From Aestuariivita sp. (GTDB lineage Bacteria > Pseudomonadota > Alphaproteobacteria > Rhodobacterales > Rhodobacteraceae), in contig NZ_JAAWWD010000039.1 of the NCBI RefSeq assembly GCF_021404545.1, forward strand, positions 35,731 to 99,730: a DNA stretch of 64,000 bases, given 5' to 3'. Below the pieces are notes generated by a model. It had not been told where the DNA came from. It made no database searches and saw only the letters and a program-made list of their open reading frames with translations. The position numbers were made by a program, and so were the translations under genes. Shown here in pieces: positions 34,514 through 43,941 of the stretch (the first letter of the stretch is position 1; each line of letters starts with the position of its first letter).

Positions 34514-34701
34514 CGGCGCGGCCGCCGGGCGGCAGGTTCGTTCAATGTCCAGTGCTTTTTGGCTCAGGGCCTTGGCGAAGTCTCCTCCACATCACCCCCA
34601 CCTTCGTGAATTGCCCCCTGCATCGGTTTCCGCCATAATCCACCCAGCAAGACAACCTGCCGGCACCAACCGGCGTGGGGCGCAGTATAGGGCAAGGCGA
34701 T

Positions 34702-35034
34702 ATGGGTAAATTCCTGGCCATTCTGGCATGTGGTATTCTGGTGGCCTGCGGCGGCGGCGGGACCGAGCCTGCGACGCGGTTTGCGACCGCGAGCGGTCCG
34801 ATCAAGACGGCCTGCGTGAATTCGGGCCGGTCTGCGGCGAACAGGCAGATCTGCGGCTGTATTCAGGCGGCTGCCGATCAGACCCTCAGCGGGGCCGATC
34901 AGCGGCGCGGCGCGCCGTTCTTTCGCGATGCGGCGCTGGCCCATTCGGTGCGCCTGTCGGACACCGAGCGCGACGACGCGTTCTGGGCGCGCTGGTCCAG
35001 GTTCGGCTCGACCGCGCGGGATTTGTGCAGCTGA
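34702..35034 (+). CDS. Small lipoprotein
   Basis: 110-residue protein with a lipoprotein signal: MGKFLAILACGILVAC, where LVAC fits a lipobox, followed by GGGGTEPA, a flexible linker. The mature part has four further Cys (KTACVNSG, QICGCIQ, RDLCS) and a helical body with RRGAPFFRDAALAHSVRLSDTERDDAFW. The pattern Cys...CxC...Cys with a DxxFWxxW-like C-terminal helix is common in small Rhodobacterales exported proteins of unknown role. The ATG at 34702 begins the signal. Confidence 0.75.
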   Translation: MGKFLAILACGILVACGGGGTEPATRFATASGPIKTACVNSGRSAANRQICGCIQAAADQTLSGADQRRGAPFFRDAALAHSVRLSDTERDDAFWARWSRFGSTARDLCS

Positions 35035-35290
35035 TCCTGACCTGAGCGGGGCGGCCGCCTTGGCCGGGCCCTCGGGTCCGGGTTCTTCCGACGCTCGGCG
35101 CCGTGAGCCCAGAGCCTGTTGCCGCCCCCTTATCGGATCCGGCCAGGACAGATCTGCCGGTTCGCCGCAACGCATCACCGCCTTGGCCCTTATTTGGAAA
35201 ATACGAATTTCCTGACGCCAAACTGGTGATCCGCTTGACCTTGCACCAAGTTGATTTCACAAATCCGAAAACTGGCGGAGCCATGCACAT

Positions 35291-36256
35291 ATGCTGAAAA
35301 AGGGGATAAGCCTGCGCGGGCTGGAGGTGTTCGAGGTCTTGGCCGCGTCCGGCTCGGTTGCGCGGACGGCTGAGATGACCGGGTTGAGCCAGCCTGCTGT
35401 CAGCCAGCAATTGCGCAATCTCGAATCCGCGCTTGGGGCCGACCTGGTCGATCACGGCAAGCGGCCCATGCGGCTGACCGCGGCCGGGCGCAGCTTCCTG
35501 GCGCGCACGGAGGTTGTCCTGTCGGAACTGAGGCTGGCACAAAGCGAACTGACGGTGATGGATCTGACCCATCTCGACACGCTCAGCATCGGGTTGATCG
35601 ACGATTTCGATAACGATCTGACACCGCGTCTGGTCACCATCCTGGCCGACAGCCTGACCTCGTGCCGGTTCAAGATGATCACCGCCCCCAGCCATGAGAT
35701 CAGCGAGGCGATGGTGGCGGGCGATCTGCATGTGGCGGTGGCCGCCAGCACCGGTGAGACGCGCGAGACGATCACCGAATACCCGCTGGTGCGCGATCCG
35801 TTCATCCTCGTCACCCCGCAGCACCTGACAGTGAACCCCGCGGATCCGCTTTCCGCGCTGCGCGATCTGCCCTTCCTGCGCTATGCCCGCGAACAGATGA
35901 TCGGCCACCAGATCGAAGTGCAGATGACCCGCGAAGGCATGGCGTTCGAGCACCGGTTCGAGGTGGGCAGCCATCTGGCGCTGATGGCGATGGTGGCCCG
36001 GCGCATCGGCTGGGCGATCACGACGCCCCTGGGATATATGCGGGCAACCCGGTTTCATGACGATATCGCGGCACATCCGCTGCCATTTGCCGAGTTTTCC
36101 CGCACGATATCGCTCTTTGCCGGGTCGGATTGGTCCGATCAGGTGCCGCGCGAAATCGCCCAGACCGTGCGGCGGCTGGTGCAAGCCCAGATGATCGATC
36201 CGGCCACGTCGCGCCTGCCGTGGTTGAACGGGCGTTTGCGGATCATCCCCGACTGA
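35291..36256 (+). CDS. LysR-family transcriptional regulator
   Basis: 321-residue regulator. The N-terminal HTH is LRGLEVFEVLAASGSVARTAEMTGLSQPAVSQQLRNLESALG (read in two parts around residues 9-50), followed by LTAAGRSFL; an effector-binding domain with two lobes starts near residue 90. No divergent target gene adjoins it (the lipoprotein gene upstream is on the same strand), so its regulon is not shown by context. The ATG at 35291 is the first plausible start. Confidence 0.9.
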   Translation: MLKKGISLRGLEVFEVLAASGSVARTAEMTGLSQPAVSQQLRNLESALGADLVDHGKRPMRLTAAGRSFLARTEVVLSELRLAQSELTVMDLTHLDTLSIGLIDDFDNDLTPRLVTILADSLTSCRFKMITAPSHEISEAMVAGDLHVAVAASTGETRETITEYPLVRDPFILVTPQHLTVNPADPLSALRDLPFLRYAREQMIGHQIEVQMTREGMAFEHRFEVGSHLALMAMVARRIGWAITTPLGYMRATRFHDDIAAHPLPFAEFSRTISLFAGSDWSDQVPREIAQTVRRLVQAQMIDPATSRLPWLNGRLRIIPD

Positions 36257-36282
36257 GCCCGCGCAATGAGCAACGCTTTGAC

Positions 36283-36726
36283 CTATCGGCTGAGATGCGC
36301 GGCCAGACCATGCGCGGCCTCGTCGATCAGGTCGAGCGCACCATCAAAATCGCGCGTATAATAAGGATCGGGCACGTGATCCATCCCGGACCCCGGCGCG
36401 AAATCGGTAAATAGGCGCAGCGGCGTCTCGGCCCCGCCGGGGCGCAACGCTTCGATCGCGGTGCGGTTCTGAGTGTCCATGGCGAGGATCAGATCGAACC
36501 GATGGAAATCCGCGCCACAGAACTGACGCGCGCGCAAATCCGACAGATCGATGCCCCGGGTGCGCGCGGCATCCTGCATCGGCGCGTAAGGCGCTTTGCC
36601 CACATGCCAGCCCGCAGTGCCTGCGCTGTCGACCCCTAGATCGGGTCGGAGCGCGCGAAAGACCCCTTCGGCAGCAGGCGACCGGCAAATGTTGCCAAGG
36701 CAAACAAAGAGAATACGACTGGCCAT
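36283..36726 (-). CDS. Low molecular weight protein tyrosine phosphatase
   Basis: 147-residue cytoplasmic phosphatase. The P-loop is VCLGNICRSP (C-x5-R) right after the first strand, SAGTAGWHVG follows, and the general-acid Asp is in VPDPYYTRDF. All catalytic residues are present. LMW phosphatases of this size act on phosphotyrosine or serve in exopolysaccharide and stress control. The ATG at 36726 starts MASRILFVC; the longer frame is antisense to the sirtuin gene. Divergent from the sirtuin gene, 43 bases apart. Confidence 0.93.
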   Translation of the reverse strand: MASRILFVCLGNICRSPAAEGVFRALRPDLGVDSAGTAGWHVGKAPYAPMQDAARTRGIDLSDLRARQFCGADFHRFDLILAMDTQNRTAIEALRPGGAETPLRLFTDFAPGSGMDHVPDPYYTRDFDGALDLIDEAAHGLAAHLSR

Positions 36727-36769
36727 AATGGCATCTTCCATGCCACGCTGGCGCGCGCAAGGAGGGGGC

Positions 36770-37468
36770 ATGAAAAACATCGTCATTCTCACCGGGGCAG
36801 GGGTTTCCGCGGAAAGCGGCCTGGGCACGTTTCGCGACGCAGGCGGCTTGTGGAGCCAGCACCGGATAGAAGACGTGGCCACCCCCGAAGGGTTCGCCCG
36901 CGACCCCGCGCTGGTGCACCGGTTCTATAACGCGCGCCGGGTGCAGGCCGCCAAGGCCCGCCCGAATGCGGCGCACCTGGCGCTGGCGCGGTTGCAGACC
37001 CACTGGCGCGGACGCGTGACGCTGGTCACGCAAAACGTCGATGCCCTGCACGAGGCAGGCGGTGCGCGCCGGGTGATCCATATGCATGGCGAGCTGGCCG
37101 GTGCGCTTTGTGCCGCCTGCGGGCATCGCTGGCAGGCTCCCGATGAGATGTCTCCGGGGCAGAGCTGCCCGCGCTGCGCCGCCCCGAAGGGCCGACCCGA
37201 TGTCGTCTGGTTCGGAGAAATGCCCTATCGGATGGACGAGGTCCTGACCCATCTGGCCGAAGCCGATCTGTTTGCCGCGATCGGCACCTCTGGCACCGTC
37301 TATCCCGCAGCGGGGTTCGTGGAAGATGCCGCGCACGCGGGGGCCCACACGGTTGAGCTGAACCTTGAGCCCTCCTCGGTCGTGTCCAGTTTTGCCGAGA
37401 GGCGGTTTGGACCTGCGTCGCGGATCGTCCCGGAATGGGTGGAGGAGCTTTTGGGCCGCGCGACCTAG
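36770..37468 (+). CDS. cobB: NAD-dependent protein deacylase (sirtuin, CobB type)
   Basis: 232-residue class III sirtuin that removes acyl groups from lysines using NAD. NAD-binding GAGVSAESGLGTFRD, TQNVDALHEAGG and the catalytic His in IHMHGELAG are intact; the zinc site is CAACGHRW ... CPRCAA. FYNARR has the Tyr-x-x-Arg pair that fits succinyl and other acidic acyl groups, as in E. coli CobB. The start at 36770 begins MKNIVILTGAGVS. A ten-pair hairpin spans the stop codon. Confidence 0.94.
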   Translation: MKNIVILTGAGVSAESGLGTFRDAGGLWSQHRIEDVATPEGFARDPALVHRFYNARRVQAAKARPNAAHLALARLQTHWRGRVTLVTQNVDALHEAGGARRVIHMHGELAGALCAACGHRWQAPDEMSPGQSCPRCAAPKGRPDVVWFGEMPYRMDEVLTHLAEADLFAAIGTSGTVYPAAGFVEDAAHAGAHTVELNLEPSSVVSSFAERRFGPASRIVPEWVEELLGRAT

Positions 37469-37479
37469 CCGCGCGGCCC
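37453..37479. terminator. Hairpin across the sirtuin stop
   Basis: GGGCCGCGCG (37453-37462) and CGCGCGGCCC (37470-37479) form a perfect ten-pair stem with a seven-base loop that includes the TAG. There is no T-run. It lies between two convergent genes and may serve both as a transcript end or as an RNA-stability element. Confidence 0.55.
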
Positions 37480-37490
37480 GAGAACCGCGT

Positions 37491-37985
37491 TTAGCCGTCG
37501 GTCTTTGTCTGACCGTGCATATGGCCGCCACCATGACCATGGGTCGGCTTGCGCTCGAGGTCCACGGGAATGGTGACATCAATGTCGCCCGCGTTCTCAA
37601 AGACCAGCGTGACCGAGATTTCGTCGCCCTGTGTCAGCGACCGGTTAAGGCCCATCAGCATCACGTGATCGCCGCCCCGTTGCAGCAGTGCCATGCCACC
37701 TGCGGGCACGGGGATGCCGTCCTCGACCTCGACCATGCGCATGACGCCATTGGCGTCCTCGATATGGGTGTGGATTTCGACCCGCTGGGCCACGTCGGAA
37801 CGGGCCGCGATAAGCCGGTCATCGCTGTCGGCATGGTTCATCAGCCCCATGAACGCGGCCCCGCTGGCCGCATTGGCCCCAGAAGACCGCGCATAGGGGT
37901 CTTTGACCATGATACCGTCGGCCCAGGCGGTGGTGCCCAGCAACGCGGCAGCAGCCGCAGCGAAGAGAGTGGTTTTCAAGGACAT
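37491..37985 (-). CDS. Periplasmic copper chaperone PCu(A)C
   Basis: 164-residue exported copper chaperone that delivers Cu(I) for cytochrome oxidase assembly. Signal peptide MSLKTTLFAAAAAALLGTTAWA; mature part with DPYARSSGANAASGAAFMGLMNH, RVEIHTHIEDANGVMRM (His and Met of the copper site) and GGDHVMLMGL (His-x-x-Met-x-Met). The tail is His-rich (HGHGGGHMHG), a probable second metal site. It lies downstream of a DUF2946-like gene on the same strand, a usual copper pair. Confidence 0.92.
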   Translation of the reverse strand: MSLKTTLFAAAAAALLGTTAWADGIMVKDPYARSSGANAASGAAFMGLMNHADSDDRLIAARSDVAQRVEIHTHIEDANGVMRMVEVEDGIPVPAGGMALLQRGGDHVMLMGLNRSLTQGDEISVTLVFENAGDIDVTIPVDLERKPTHGHGGGHMHGQTKTDG

Positions 37986-38023
37986 GTCTGGTCCCTTTCT
38001 GTGTGAATTCTAGGAGATGTGGA

Positions 38024-38371
38024 TCAGATCCCAGCGGGCGGGTCACGCGCGCTCAGCAAGGCGCCGCAGGACACCGGCTGCCCCAGCGCGACAACGGGCC
38101 ATCTCAGCCGTTGGCCAGACCGATCCCGCGATCGTGAGACCCGGTCCGCTCCAGCGGGGCCCGGCAACGCGCCCAAGGTGCAATCGGGACACAGATGCGG
38201 GGCAGAGGTTGGTTTACCCTCGGCATCGGTGAACACGACGATGGATCCGGCCCCGACGCACAGCACCATCTGCCCTGTCGCGGGCGCGGCTGCCTTGGCC
38301 TGTGCCACGACCTGACCGGTGATAACCAGACAGAACGCCAAAACGGCGCAGAGGAGGGGACGCGGCTTCAT
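38024..38371 (-). CDS. DUF2946-like exported protein, copper-associated
   Basis: 115-residue protein with a signal peptide (PLLCAVLAFCLVITGQVVAQA) and the DUF2946 pattern: MVLCVGAGSIVVFTDAEGKP then APHLCPDCTLG. Such proteins accompany PCu(A)C and TonB copper genes and are thought to help with periplasmic copper; the function is not proven. The C-terminal third is Arg/Ser-rich and less typical. The ATG at 38371 starts the signal peptide. It is 38 bases upstream of the PCu(A)C gene. Confidence 0.75.
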   Translation of the reverse strand: MKPRPLLCAVLAFCLVITGQVVAQAKAAAPATGQMVLCVGAGSIVVFTDAEGKPTSAPHLCPDCTLGALPGPAGADRVSRSRDRSGQRLRWPVVALGQPVSCGALLSARDPPAGI

Positions 38372-38631
38372 CGCGCGCAATATAGACCCTTCGCCCGGCA
38401 GGTAAAATGCACATTCGCACCTCTTCCGGGAGCGGCCGTGCGAGATATCGACCATGTCGAGATACCGCCCCCTCGGGACCGCCCGGTCATGAACCCGACG
38501 CCTTGGCCCCGTCGTCGACACGCGCGGCGTGGGCCTGGCGCCTTGTCTCTGGTATGGCTTATGACTTGCCCAGAGCAAAAAGCCCCGCGTTGCCGCGAGG
38601 CTCAAATCTACATCCACTCATCCATCTTGCG

Positions 38632-38919
38632 TCAGGAGGCGGCGGCCGCCTTGGCGATCTCTTTCTTGATTTTCAGCGCATGGGCCGACAGATCGGTGTC
38701 CTTGGCCTTGGCCAGGAATGCGTCCAGGCCGCCACGATGATCGACGCTGCGCAGTGCATGGGCAGAGATGCGGAGTTTGACCGCACGGCCCAGCGTTTCG
38801 GAATGCAACGTGGTATCGTTCAGGTTGGGCAGAAACCGGCGCTTGGTCTTGTTGTTGGCGTGGCTGACATTGTTGCCTACCATCGGGCCTTTTCCGGTCA
38901 GTTCGCAGCGGCGCGACAT
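38632..38919 (-). CDS. rpmB: 50S ribosomal protein L28
   Basis: 95-residue ribosomal protein. [33 protein letters not shown] is the L28 head, [20 protein letters not shown] the conserved middle. Slightly longer than the enterobacterial form, with an Ala-rich tail, which is normal in alphaproteobacteria. The ATG at 38919 follows GGATGACACCC; upstream residues of the frame are not conserved. Confidence 0.96.
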   Translation of the reverse strand: MSRRCELTGKGPMVGNNVSHANNKTKRRFLPNLNDTTLHSETLGRAVKLRISAHALRSVDHRGGLDAFLAKAKDTDLSAHALKIKKEIAKAAAAS

Positions 38920-39141
38920 GGGTGTCATCCTTCGTATCTCAGAGGCAGGCGGTTCCCTGCCAAATGCACAAGGGCGCTGCCATTGGCGGCGCCCGAAATC
39001 TGGTTGGATCGACATAGGAGGAATCGCGTATCGGGTCAAGCCGGTTCCCGCAGCGGCCAGAAATGATGACGATAGGGCATGCTTGCATCCCCCGCACCTG
39101 CGCGCGCAGGGTGATCATAGCATGCGAACACGGAGGCCCCA

Positions 39142-40239
39142 ATGACCATCACCGGACAGGATCTGATCATCAACCGCCATGATTTGACCGCTGCCCGCAT
39201 CGCGACCGCCCTGCATCCCGACATGGCGCCCGAAGGCCATGTCCTGCTGCGTGTGGATCGCTTCGCGCTGACCGCCAATACGATTACCTATGGCACCGCG
39301 ACAGACAGCCTGGGGTACTGGAACTTCTTTCCCACCGAGCAGGAGGGCTTTGGCCGCATCCCGGCCTGGGGGTTTGCCGATGTCGTGGCCTCCGGCGTGC
39401 CGGAGATTTCCGTCGGCCAGCGGGTCTGTGGCTATGTGCCGATGTCCACCCATCTGATGGTACAGCCCGGCAGGATCGGCCCGGACGGGTTCAGCGATCT
39501 GGCGCCGCATCGCCAGGCGATGTCGCCGATCTATAACCGCTATGCCCTGACGGACACCGATCCAGGGTATGAGCCACGGGCCGAGCCGCAGATCGCACTT
39601 TTCCGCCCGCTTTTCACAACCTCGTTCCTGCTGGCCGATTTCTGTCTGGAAAACGAGATGTTCGGCGCCCGGCAACTCCTTCTATCCAGCGCGTCGAGCA
39701 AGACGGCACTGGGCCTTGCCGCCGAGATGGCGCGGCACAGACGCGATGGCGTTCAGGTGATCGGCCTCACGAGCCCCGGCAACATCGCCTTCGTCGAGGG
39801 GCTGGGGCTTTACGACCATGTCGTGAGCTATGCGGATATCTCGACCCTATCCCCCGCACCGTCGGTCTATGTGGATTTTTCGGGGAACGGCGATCTGACC
39901 ATGCGCATCCACAGCCATTTCGGTGACCTCATGCGCCACAGCGCACAGGTGGGGGTGACCGACTGGCAAAACGCAAATCTGCGCGTGCCCGGATTGCCCG
40001 GACCCAAACCGGCCTTCTTCTTTGCCCCGTCCTACGCGCAGGACCGGATCGCGGATTGGGGCTTTGAGGGGTTCCAGTCCCGGCTGGGTGACGCATGGGC
40101 GGCCTTTATGACAACCACGGATTGGCTGAGTGTGGTCACCCATGCGGGTCCCGACGCCGTAAAGGCACGCTACCTCTCGGCGCTTGCAGGTCAGTTCGAT
40201 CCTGCACAGGGGGATATGGTTTCGCTCTGGGAGCGCTGA
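39142..40239 (+). CDS. DUF2855 family protein
   Basis: 365-residue protein distantly related to medium-chain dehydrogenases. TANTITYGTATDSLGYWNFFPTE and the following WGFADVVASGVPE are typical of DUF2855. The nucleotide-binding region (LLLSSASSKTALGLAAEM) lacks a GxGxxG but has the quinone-oxidoreductase-like Ser-rich form. The substrate is unknown. It is preceded by a 222-base gap after the rpmB promoter side and is transcribed away from rpmB. Confidence 0.85.
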   Translation: MTITGQDLIINRHDLTAARIATALHPDMAPEGHVLLRVDRFALTANTITYGTATDSLGYWNFFPTEQEGFGRIPAWGFADVVASGVPEISVGQRVCGYVPMSTHLMVQPGRIGPDGFSDLAPHRQAMSPIYNRYALTDTDPGYEPRAEPQIALFRPLFTTSFLLADFCLENEMFGARQLLLSSASSKTALGLAAEMARHRRDGVQVIGLTSPGNIAFVEGLGLYDHVVSYADISTLSPAPSVYVDFSGNGDLTMRIHSHFGDLMRHSAQVGVTDWQNANLRVPGLPGPKPAFFFAPSYAQDRIADWGFEGFQSRLGDAWAAFMTTTDWLSVVTHAGPDAVKARYLSALAGQFDPAQGDMVSLWER

Positions 40240-40328
40240 TCCATCGACCATCCGCTCAGAGATCCGGGGGCTCAGATCCGGGCCTTGCGGCAACAGAACC
40301 GTGTCGCGCCGCAGGCGCGTCCATTTGG

Positions 40329-41321
40329 TTACGGCCGCGCGCCGGATGTCTGGCGCAACAGCGCCAGCATCTCCTGCGCCGCGGCCGCGGGCGAGGTTTG
40401 CCCCCCCGCCACCGCATCGCCCAGCGCCGCGAGATGGCCGCGCATCTCAGGCGTTTCCAGCTGCGCCAACAGCGCCTGACGCAATTCCTGCTGGAACCAG
40501 TAGCGCGCCTGATCGGCACGGCGCGCGGCCCAATGGCCGTGCGCGCGGCGCCAGTCTGCAAGCGTCTTGATCTCGTCCCAGGCGATCTCCAGCCCTGTGT
40601 CCTCCAGCGCCGAAACCGTCATCGCCTTGGGATACCCCTCAGGGTCCTGCGGGCGTTTGCGCAACAGGCGCAGCGCACCGGCATAGTCTGCACAGGTCCG
40701 CATCGCCACCGGTCTGAGATCGCCATCGGCCTTGTTGACCAGGATGATATCGGCCATCTCCATGATGCCGCGTTTGACGCCTTGCAGCTCATCCCCGCCC
40801 GCCGGGGCCAGCAGCAACAGAAAGATGTCCGACATCTCGGCCACCACCGTCTCGGACTGACCAACGCCCACCGTCTCGATCAGCACAATGTCAAACCCCG
40901 CGGCCTCACAAAGACGAACCGCCTCGCGGGTGCGCCTTGCAACGCCGCCCAGATGGGTCTGGCTGGGCGAGGGTCGGATAAACGCGCCCGGCGCGCGGCT
41001 CAGCCGGTCCATCCGCGTCTTGTCGCCCAGGATCGACCCCCCCGAGCGGGCCGAGCTGGGATCGACCGCCAGAACCGCCACCCGCAGGCCCTGCGCGATC
41101 AGCATCATGCCAAAACTCTCGATAAAGGTGGATTTACCGACCCCCGGCGTGCCCGACAATCCGATGCGCAAAGCCTGCCGGTCCGCCCCGCGCAACACCT
41201 CCATCAACCGCGCTGTATCGGCGCGGTGATCGGCGCGCGCACTTTCCACCAGCGTGATGCCGCGCGCCAATGCCCTGCGATCGCCCGCGATGATCCTGTT
41301 GCCCAGTTCGGTGATATCCAT
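40329..41321 (-). CDS. meaB: Methylmalonyl-CoA mutase-associated GTPase MeaB
   Basis: 330-residue G3E-type GTPase that loads and protects the B12 cofactor of methylmalonyl-CoA mutase. The P-loop is LSGTPGVGKSTF, followed by VLAVDPSSARSGGSILGDKTRM, VGVGQSE and NKADGD. The ATG at 41321 begins MDITELGNRIIAGDRRALARGITLVES, the usual head. The mutase is not in the window. Divergent from hrpB, 114 bases apart. Confidence 0.95.
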   Translation of the reverse strand: MDITELGNRIIAGDRRALARGITLVESARADHRADTARLMEVLRGADRQALRIGLSGTPGVGKSTFIESFGMMLIAQGLRVAVLAVDPSSARSGGSILGDKTRMDRLSRAPGAFIRPSPSQTHLGGVARRTREAVRLCEAAGFDIVLIETVGVGQSETVVAEMSDIFLLLLAPAGGDELQGVKRGIMEMADIILVNKADGDLRPVAMRTCADYAGALRLLRKRPQDPEGYPKAMTVSALEDTGLEIAWDEIKTLADWRRAHGHWAARRADQARYWFQQELRQALLAQLETPEMRGHLAALGDAVAGGQTSPAAAAQEMLALLRQTSGARP

Positions 41322-41435
41322 CTGTCTCTGGCCCTGCTCTTTGGCGGGATAAATGACGGCCAATCGCGGGGCTTGTCCAGAGCCGATTGACCGATCCGCT
41401 GGACGCACGCCGCCGCGCAGGCCATAACCCGGGCG

Positions 41436-43880
41436 ATGACCCGGCTGCCCATTGATGACATCCTGCCCGATCTGGTCGCGGCCCTGCGCCGGGACCGGCG
41501 CGCGGTGCTGCAAGCCCCTCCCGGCGCGGGCAAGACCACCCGCGTGCCGTTGGCGCTGCTTGACGCGGAACTCACCCATGGCCGCATCGTCATGCTGGAG
41601 CCGCGCCGCCTGGCCGCGCGCGCCGCCGCCGAACGCATGGCGCAGAGTCTGGGCGAAGAGATTGGCCAGACCGTCGGCTACCGCATTCGGGGGGAGGCGA
41701 AAACCTCGCGCGCCACCCGGATCGAGGTCGTGACCGAAGGCATCCTGACCCGGATGATCCAGTCCGACCCCGACCTGCCCGGTATCGGCGCGGTGATCTT
41801 TGACGAGTTTCACGAACGCTCCCTCAATGCCGATCTTGGCCTTGCCCTGACGCTGGAGGTCAGGGGTGCGCTGCGCGAGGATCTGATCGTGCTGGCGATG
41901 TCGGCAACACTTGATGCCGAGCCGGTGGCGCGGTTGATGAACGCCCCCATCCTGACCGCCGAAGGCCGCGCCTTTCCGGTCGAGCCGTGCTGGCTCGACC
42001 GCCCGCTGGGGCCGGGCCGGTGGGAGCCGCATCTACACGACCTGGTGACGCGCGCCGAGGCCGGGACGCGCAAGATGGGCGGCGGCCTGTTGGTGTTTCT
42101 GCCCGGTGAAGGCGAGATCCGGCGCGCCGCGGCGGTCTTGGCCAAACGCCTGCCGTCCGACTGCCGGATACAACCGCTCTTTGGAGCCATGGATTTTGCG
42201 GCCCAGCGCGCGGCCCTCGCGCCGCTGGCCGACGGGCGCAAGGTGGTGCTGGCCACCGCGATTGCCGAGACCTCTCTCACCATTCCCGATATCCGGGTGG
42301 TGGTGGATGCAGGTCGCGCGCGGCGGGCACGGTTCGATCCGGGATCGGGGATGTCCCGGCTGGTGACCGAACGGGTGACCCGCGCCGAGGTCACACAACG
42401 CGCGGGCCGCGCGGGCCGTGTCGCACCGGGCGTCAGCTACCGGCTCTGGAGCAAAGGCGAAGAGGGCGCGCTCGCCGCCTTCCCCCCGGCAGAGATCGAG
42501 GCGGCGGATCTGGCTGCGCTCGCCCTGGAACTGGCCGTCTGGGGGGCCGCGCCGGAGGATCTGGCCTTTCTCACACCGCCCAATCCCGGCGCCTATGCCG
42601 AGGCGCAGGCGCTGTTGCGGATGCTGGGCGCGTTGAATGGCGCGGATCGGATCACCGGCCACGGGCGGGCCTTGGCAGCGCTGCCGCTGCACCCGCGCCT
42701 GGGCCATATGCTGATTGTGGGCGGACCGGATGCGGCGGATCTGGCCGCGCTGATGGGCGACCGGGATGTGTTGAAAGGCGCCCCCCTGGATCTGGCCCTG
42801 CGGGTGGAGGCGCTGCGCGATCCCCACCGCTTTGCCCGGGATCGGGGGCATGAGGTGCATCGCGGCACCCTCGACCGCGTGCGGGCCGAGGCCCGGCGGC
42901 TGAGGCGACGGGCCGGGCCCGGGCGTGAGCTCTCTACCGCCGCGCTGGCGGCTCTCGCCTATCCCGACCGCATCGCCCAGCGCCGCAAGGGCGAGGCGCC
43001 GCGCTATGTGCTCTCAGGCGGCAAGGGCGCTGTGATGCCCGATGGCGATCCGCTGGCGGGCGCGCCCTATCTGGTGGCCACGGATCTTGACGGCGATCCG
43101 CGCGAGGCACGCGTGCGGCTGACCGCCCAGATCTCGGAGGGGGAGATCCGCACCCTCTTTGCCGACCAGATCGGCTGGCAGGATGTTTGCGCCTGGTCGC
43201 GCCGCGACCGCCGCGTTGTGGCCCGCAAGCAGGAAAGGTTCGGCGCGCTGGTGCTGGAGGACCGGGTTTGGAAGGACGTGCCCGACGACGCCATCGCCCG
43301 CGCCATGCTGGACGGGGTGCGCGATCTGGGCCTGCGCCTGGACGGGGCTGCGGCGCGGTTTGTCGCCAGGGTGGAACTGGCCCGCGCCAATGGAACCAAT
43401 TTGCCCGACATGTCCCAAACGGCCCTTTTCGAAAACCTTGAGAGCTGGCTCTTGCCGATGCTTTCGGACGTGCGCAGCGCCGAGGATTGGAAGCGGTTCG
43501 ATCCTCTGCCCGCGCTGCGCGCGATGCTGAACTGGGATCAGCTCCAGGCGCTGGATCGCCAGGTGCCCGGTCAGTTCATCACCCCACTGGGCCGCAAGGT
43601 GCCGATCGACTATTCCGGGGAAGCGCCGGGGATCTCCGTGCGCCTGCAAGAGATGTTCGGCGTGACGCGCCACCCGACAAGTGCCGGTGTGCCGCTGATC
43701 GTGACCCTGCTGTCGCCCGCCCAGCGCCCGGTCCAGGTGACCCGCGATCTGCCGGGGTTCTGGGCCACAAGTTACGCAGATGTACGCAAGGATATGCGCG
43801 GGCGCTATCCCAGACATCCCTGGCCCGAGGATCCGACCCAGGCCGATCCGACCCTGCGGGCCAAGCGGCGCGGCACCTAA
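41436..43880 (+). CDS. hrpB: ATP-dependent helicase HrpB
   Basis: 814-residue DEAH/RHA-type RNA helicase. Motif I is PPGAGKTT, motif II is IFDEFHERSL, motif III is MSATLD and motif VI is TQRAGRAGR. The HrpB-specific C-terminal domain ends with RYPRHPWPEDP. Family length is normal. Its cellular role is unclear. The ATG at 41436 has a head TRLPIDDILPDLVAALR like other HrpB proteins. Convergent with gnd. Confidence 0.95.
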   Translation: MTRLPIDDILPDLVAALRRDRRAVLQAPPGAGKTTRVPLALLDAELTHGRIVMLEPRRLAARAAAERMAQSLGEEIGQTVGYRIRGEAKTSRATRIEVVTEGILTRMIQSDPDLPGIGAVIFDEFHERSLNADLGLALTLEVRGALREDLIVLAMSATLDAEPVARLMNAPILTAEGRAFPVEPCWLDRPLGPGRWEPHLHDLVTRAEAGTRKMGGGLLVFLPGEGEIRRAAAVLAKRLPSDCRIQPLFGAMDFAAQRAALAPLADGRKVVLATAIAETSLTIPDIRVVVDAGRARRARFDPGSGMSRLVTERVTRAEVTQRAGRAGRVAPGVSYRLWSKGEEGALAAFPPAEIEAADLAALALELAVWGAAPEDLAFLTPPNPGAYAEAQALLRMLGALNGADRITGHGRALAALPLHPRLGHMLIVGGPDAADLAALMGDRDVLKGAPLDLALRVEALRDPHRFARDRGHEVHRGTLDRVRAEARRLRRRAGPGRELSTAALAALAYPDRIAQRRKGEAPRYVLSGGKGAVMPDGDPLAGAPYLVATDLDGDPREARVRLTAQISEGEIRTLFADQIGWQDVCAWSRRDRRVVARKQERFGALVLEDRVWKDVPDDAIARAMLDGVRDLGLRLDGAAARFVARVELARANGTNLPDMSQTALFENLESWLLPMLSDVRSAEDWKRFDPLPALRAMLNWDQLQALDRQVPGQFITPLGRKVPIDYSGEAPGISVRLQEMFGVTRHPTSAGVPLIVTLLSPAQRPVQVTRDLPGFWATSYADVRKDMRGRYPRHPWPEDPTQADPTLRAKRRGT

Positions 43881-43941
43881 GCGCGCGCCTCAAGGGTCAT
43901 GCCTTGCGTGAAATCTCAAAAGACAGTCGAGACGCTTTGGA

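Noticed and set aside
34886..36184. 432-codon minus-strand frame over the LysR gene
   Set aside because: It overlaps a clear LysR regulator and part of the lipoprotein gene and shows no family features.
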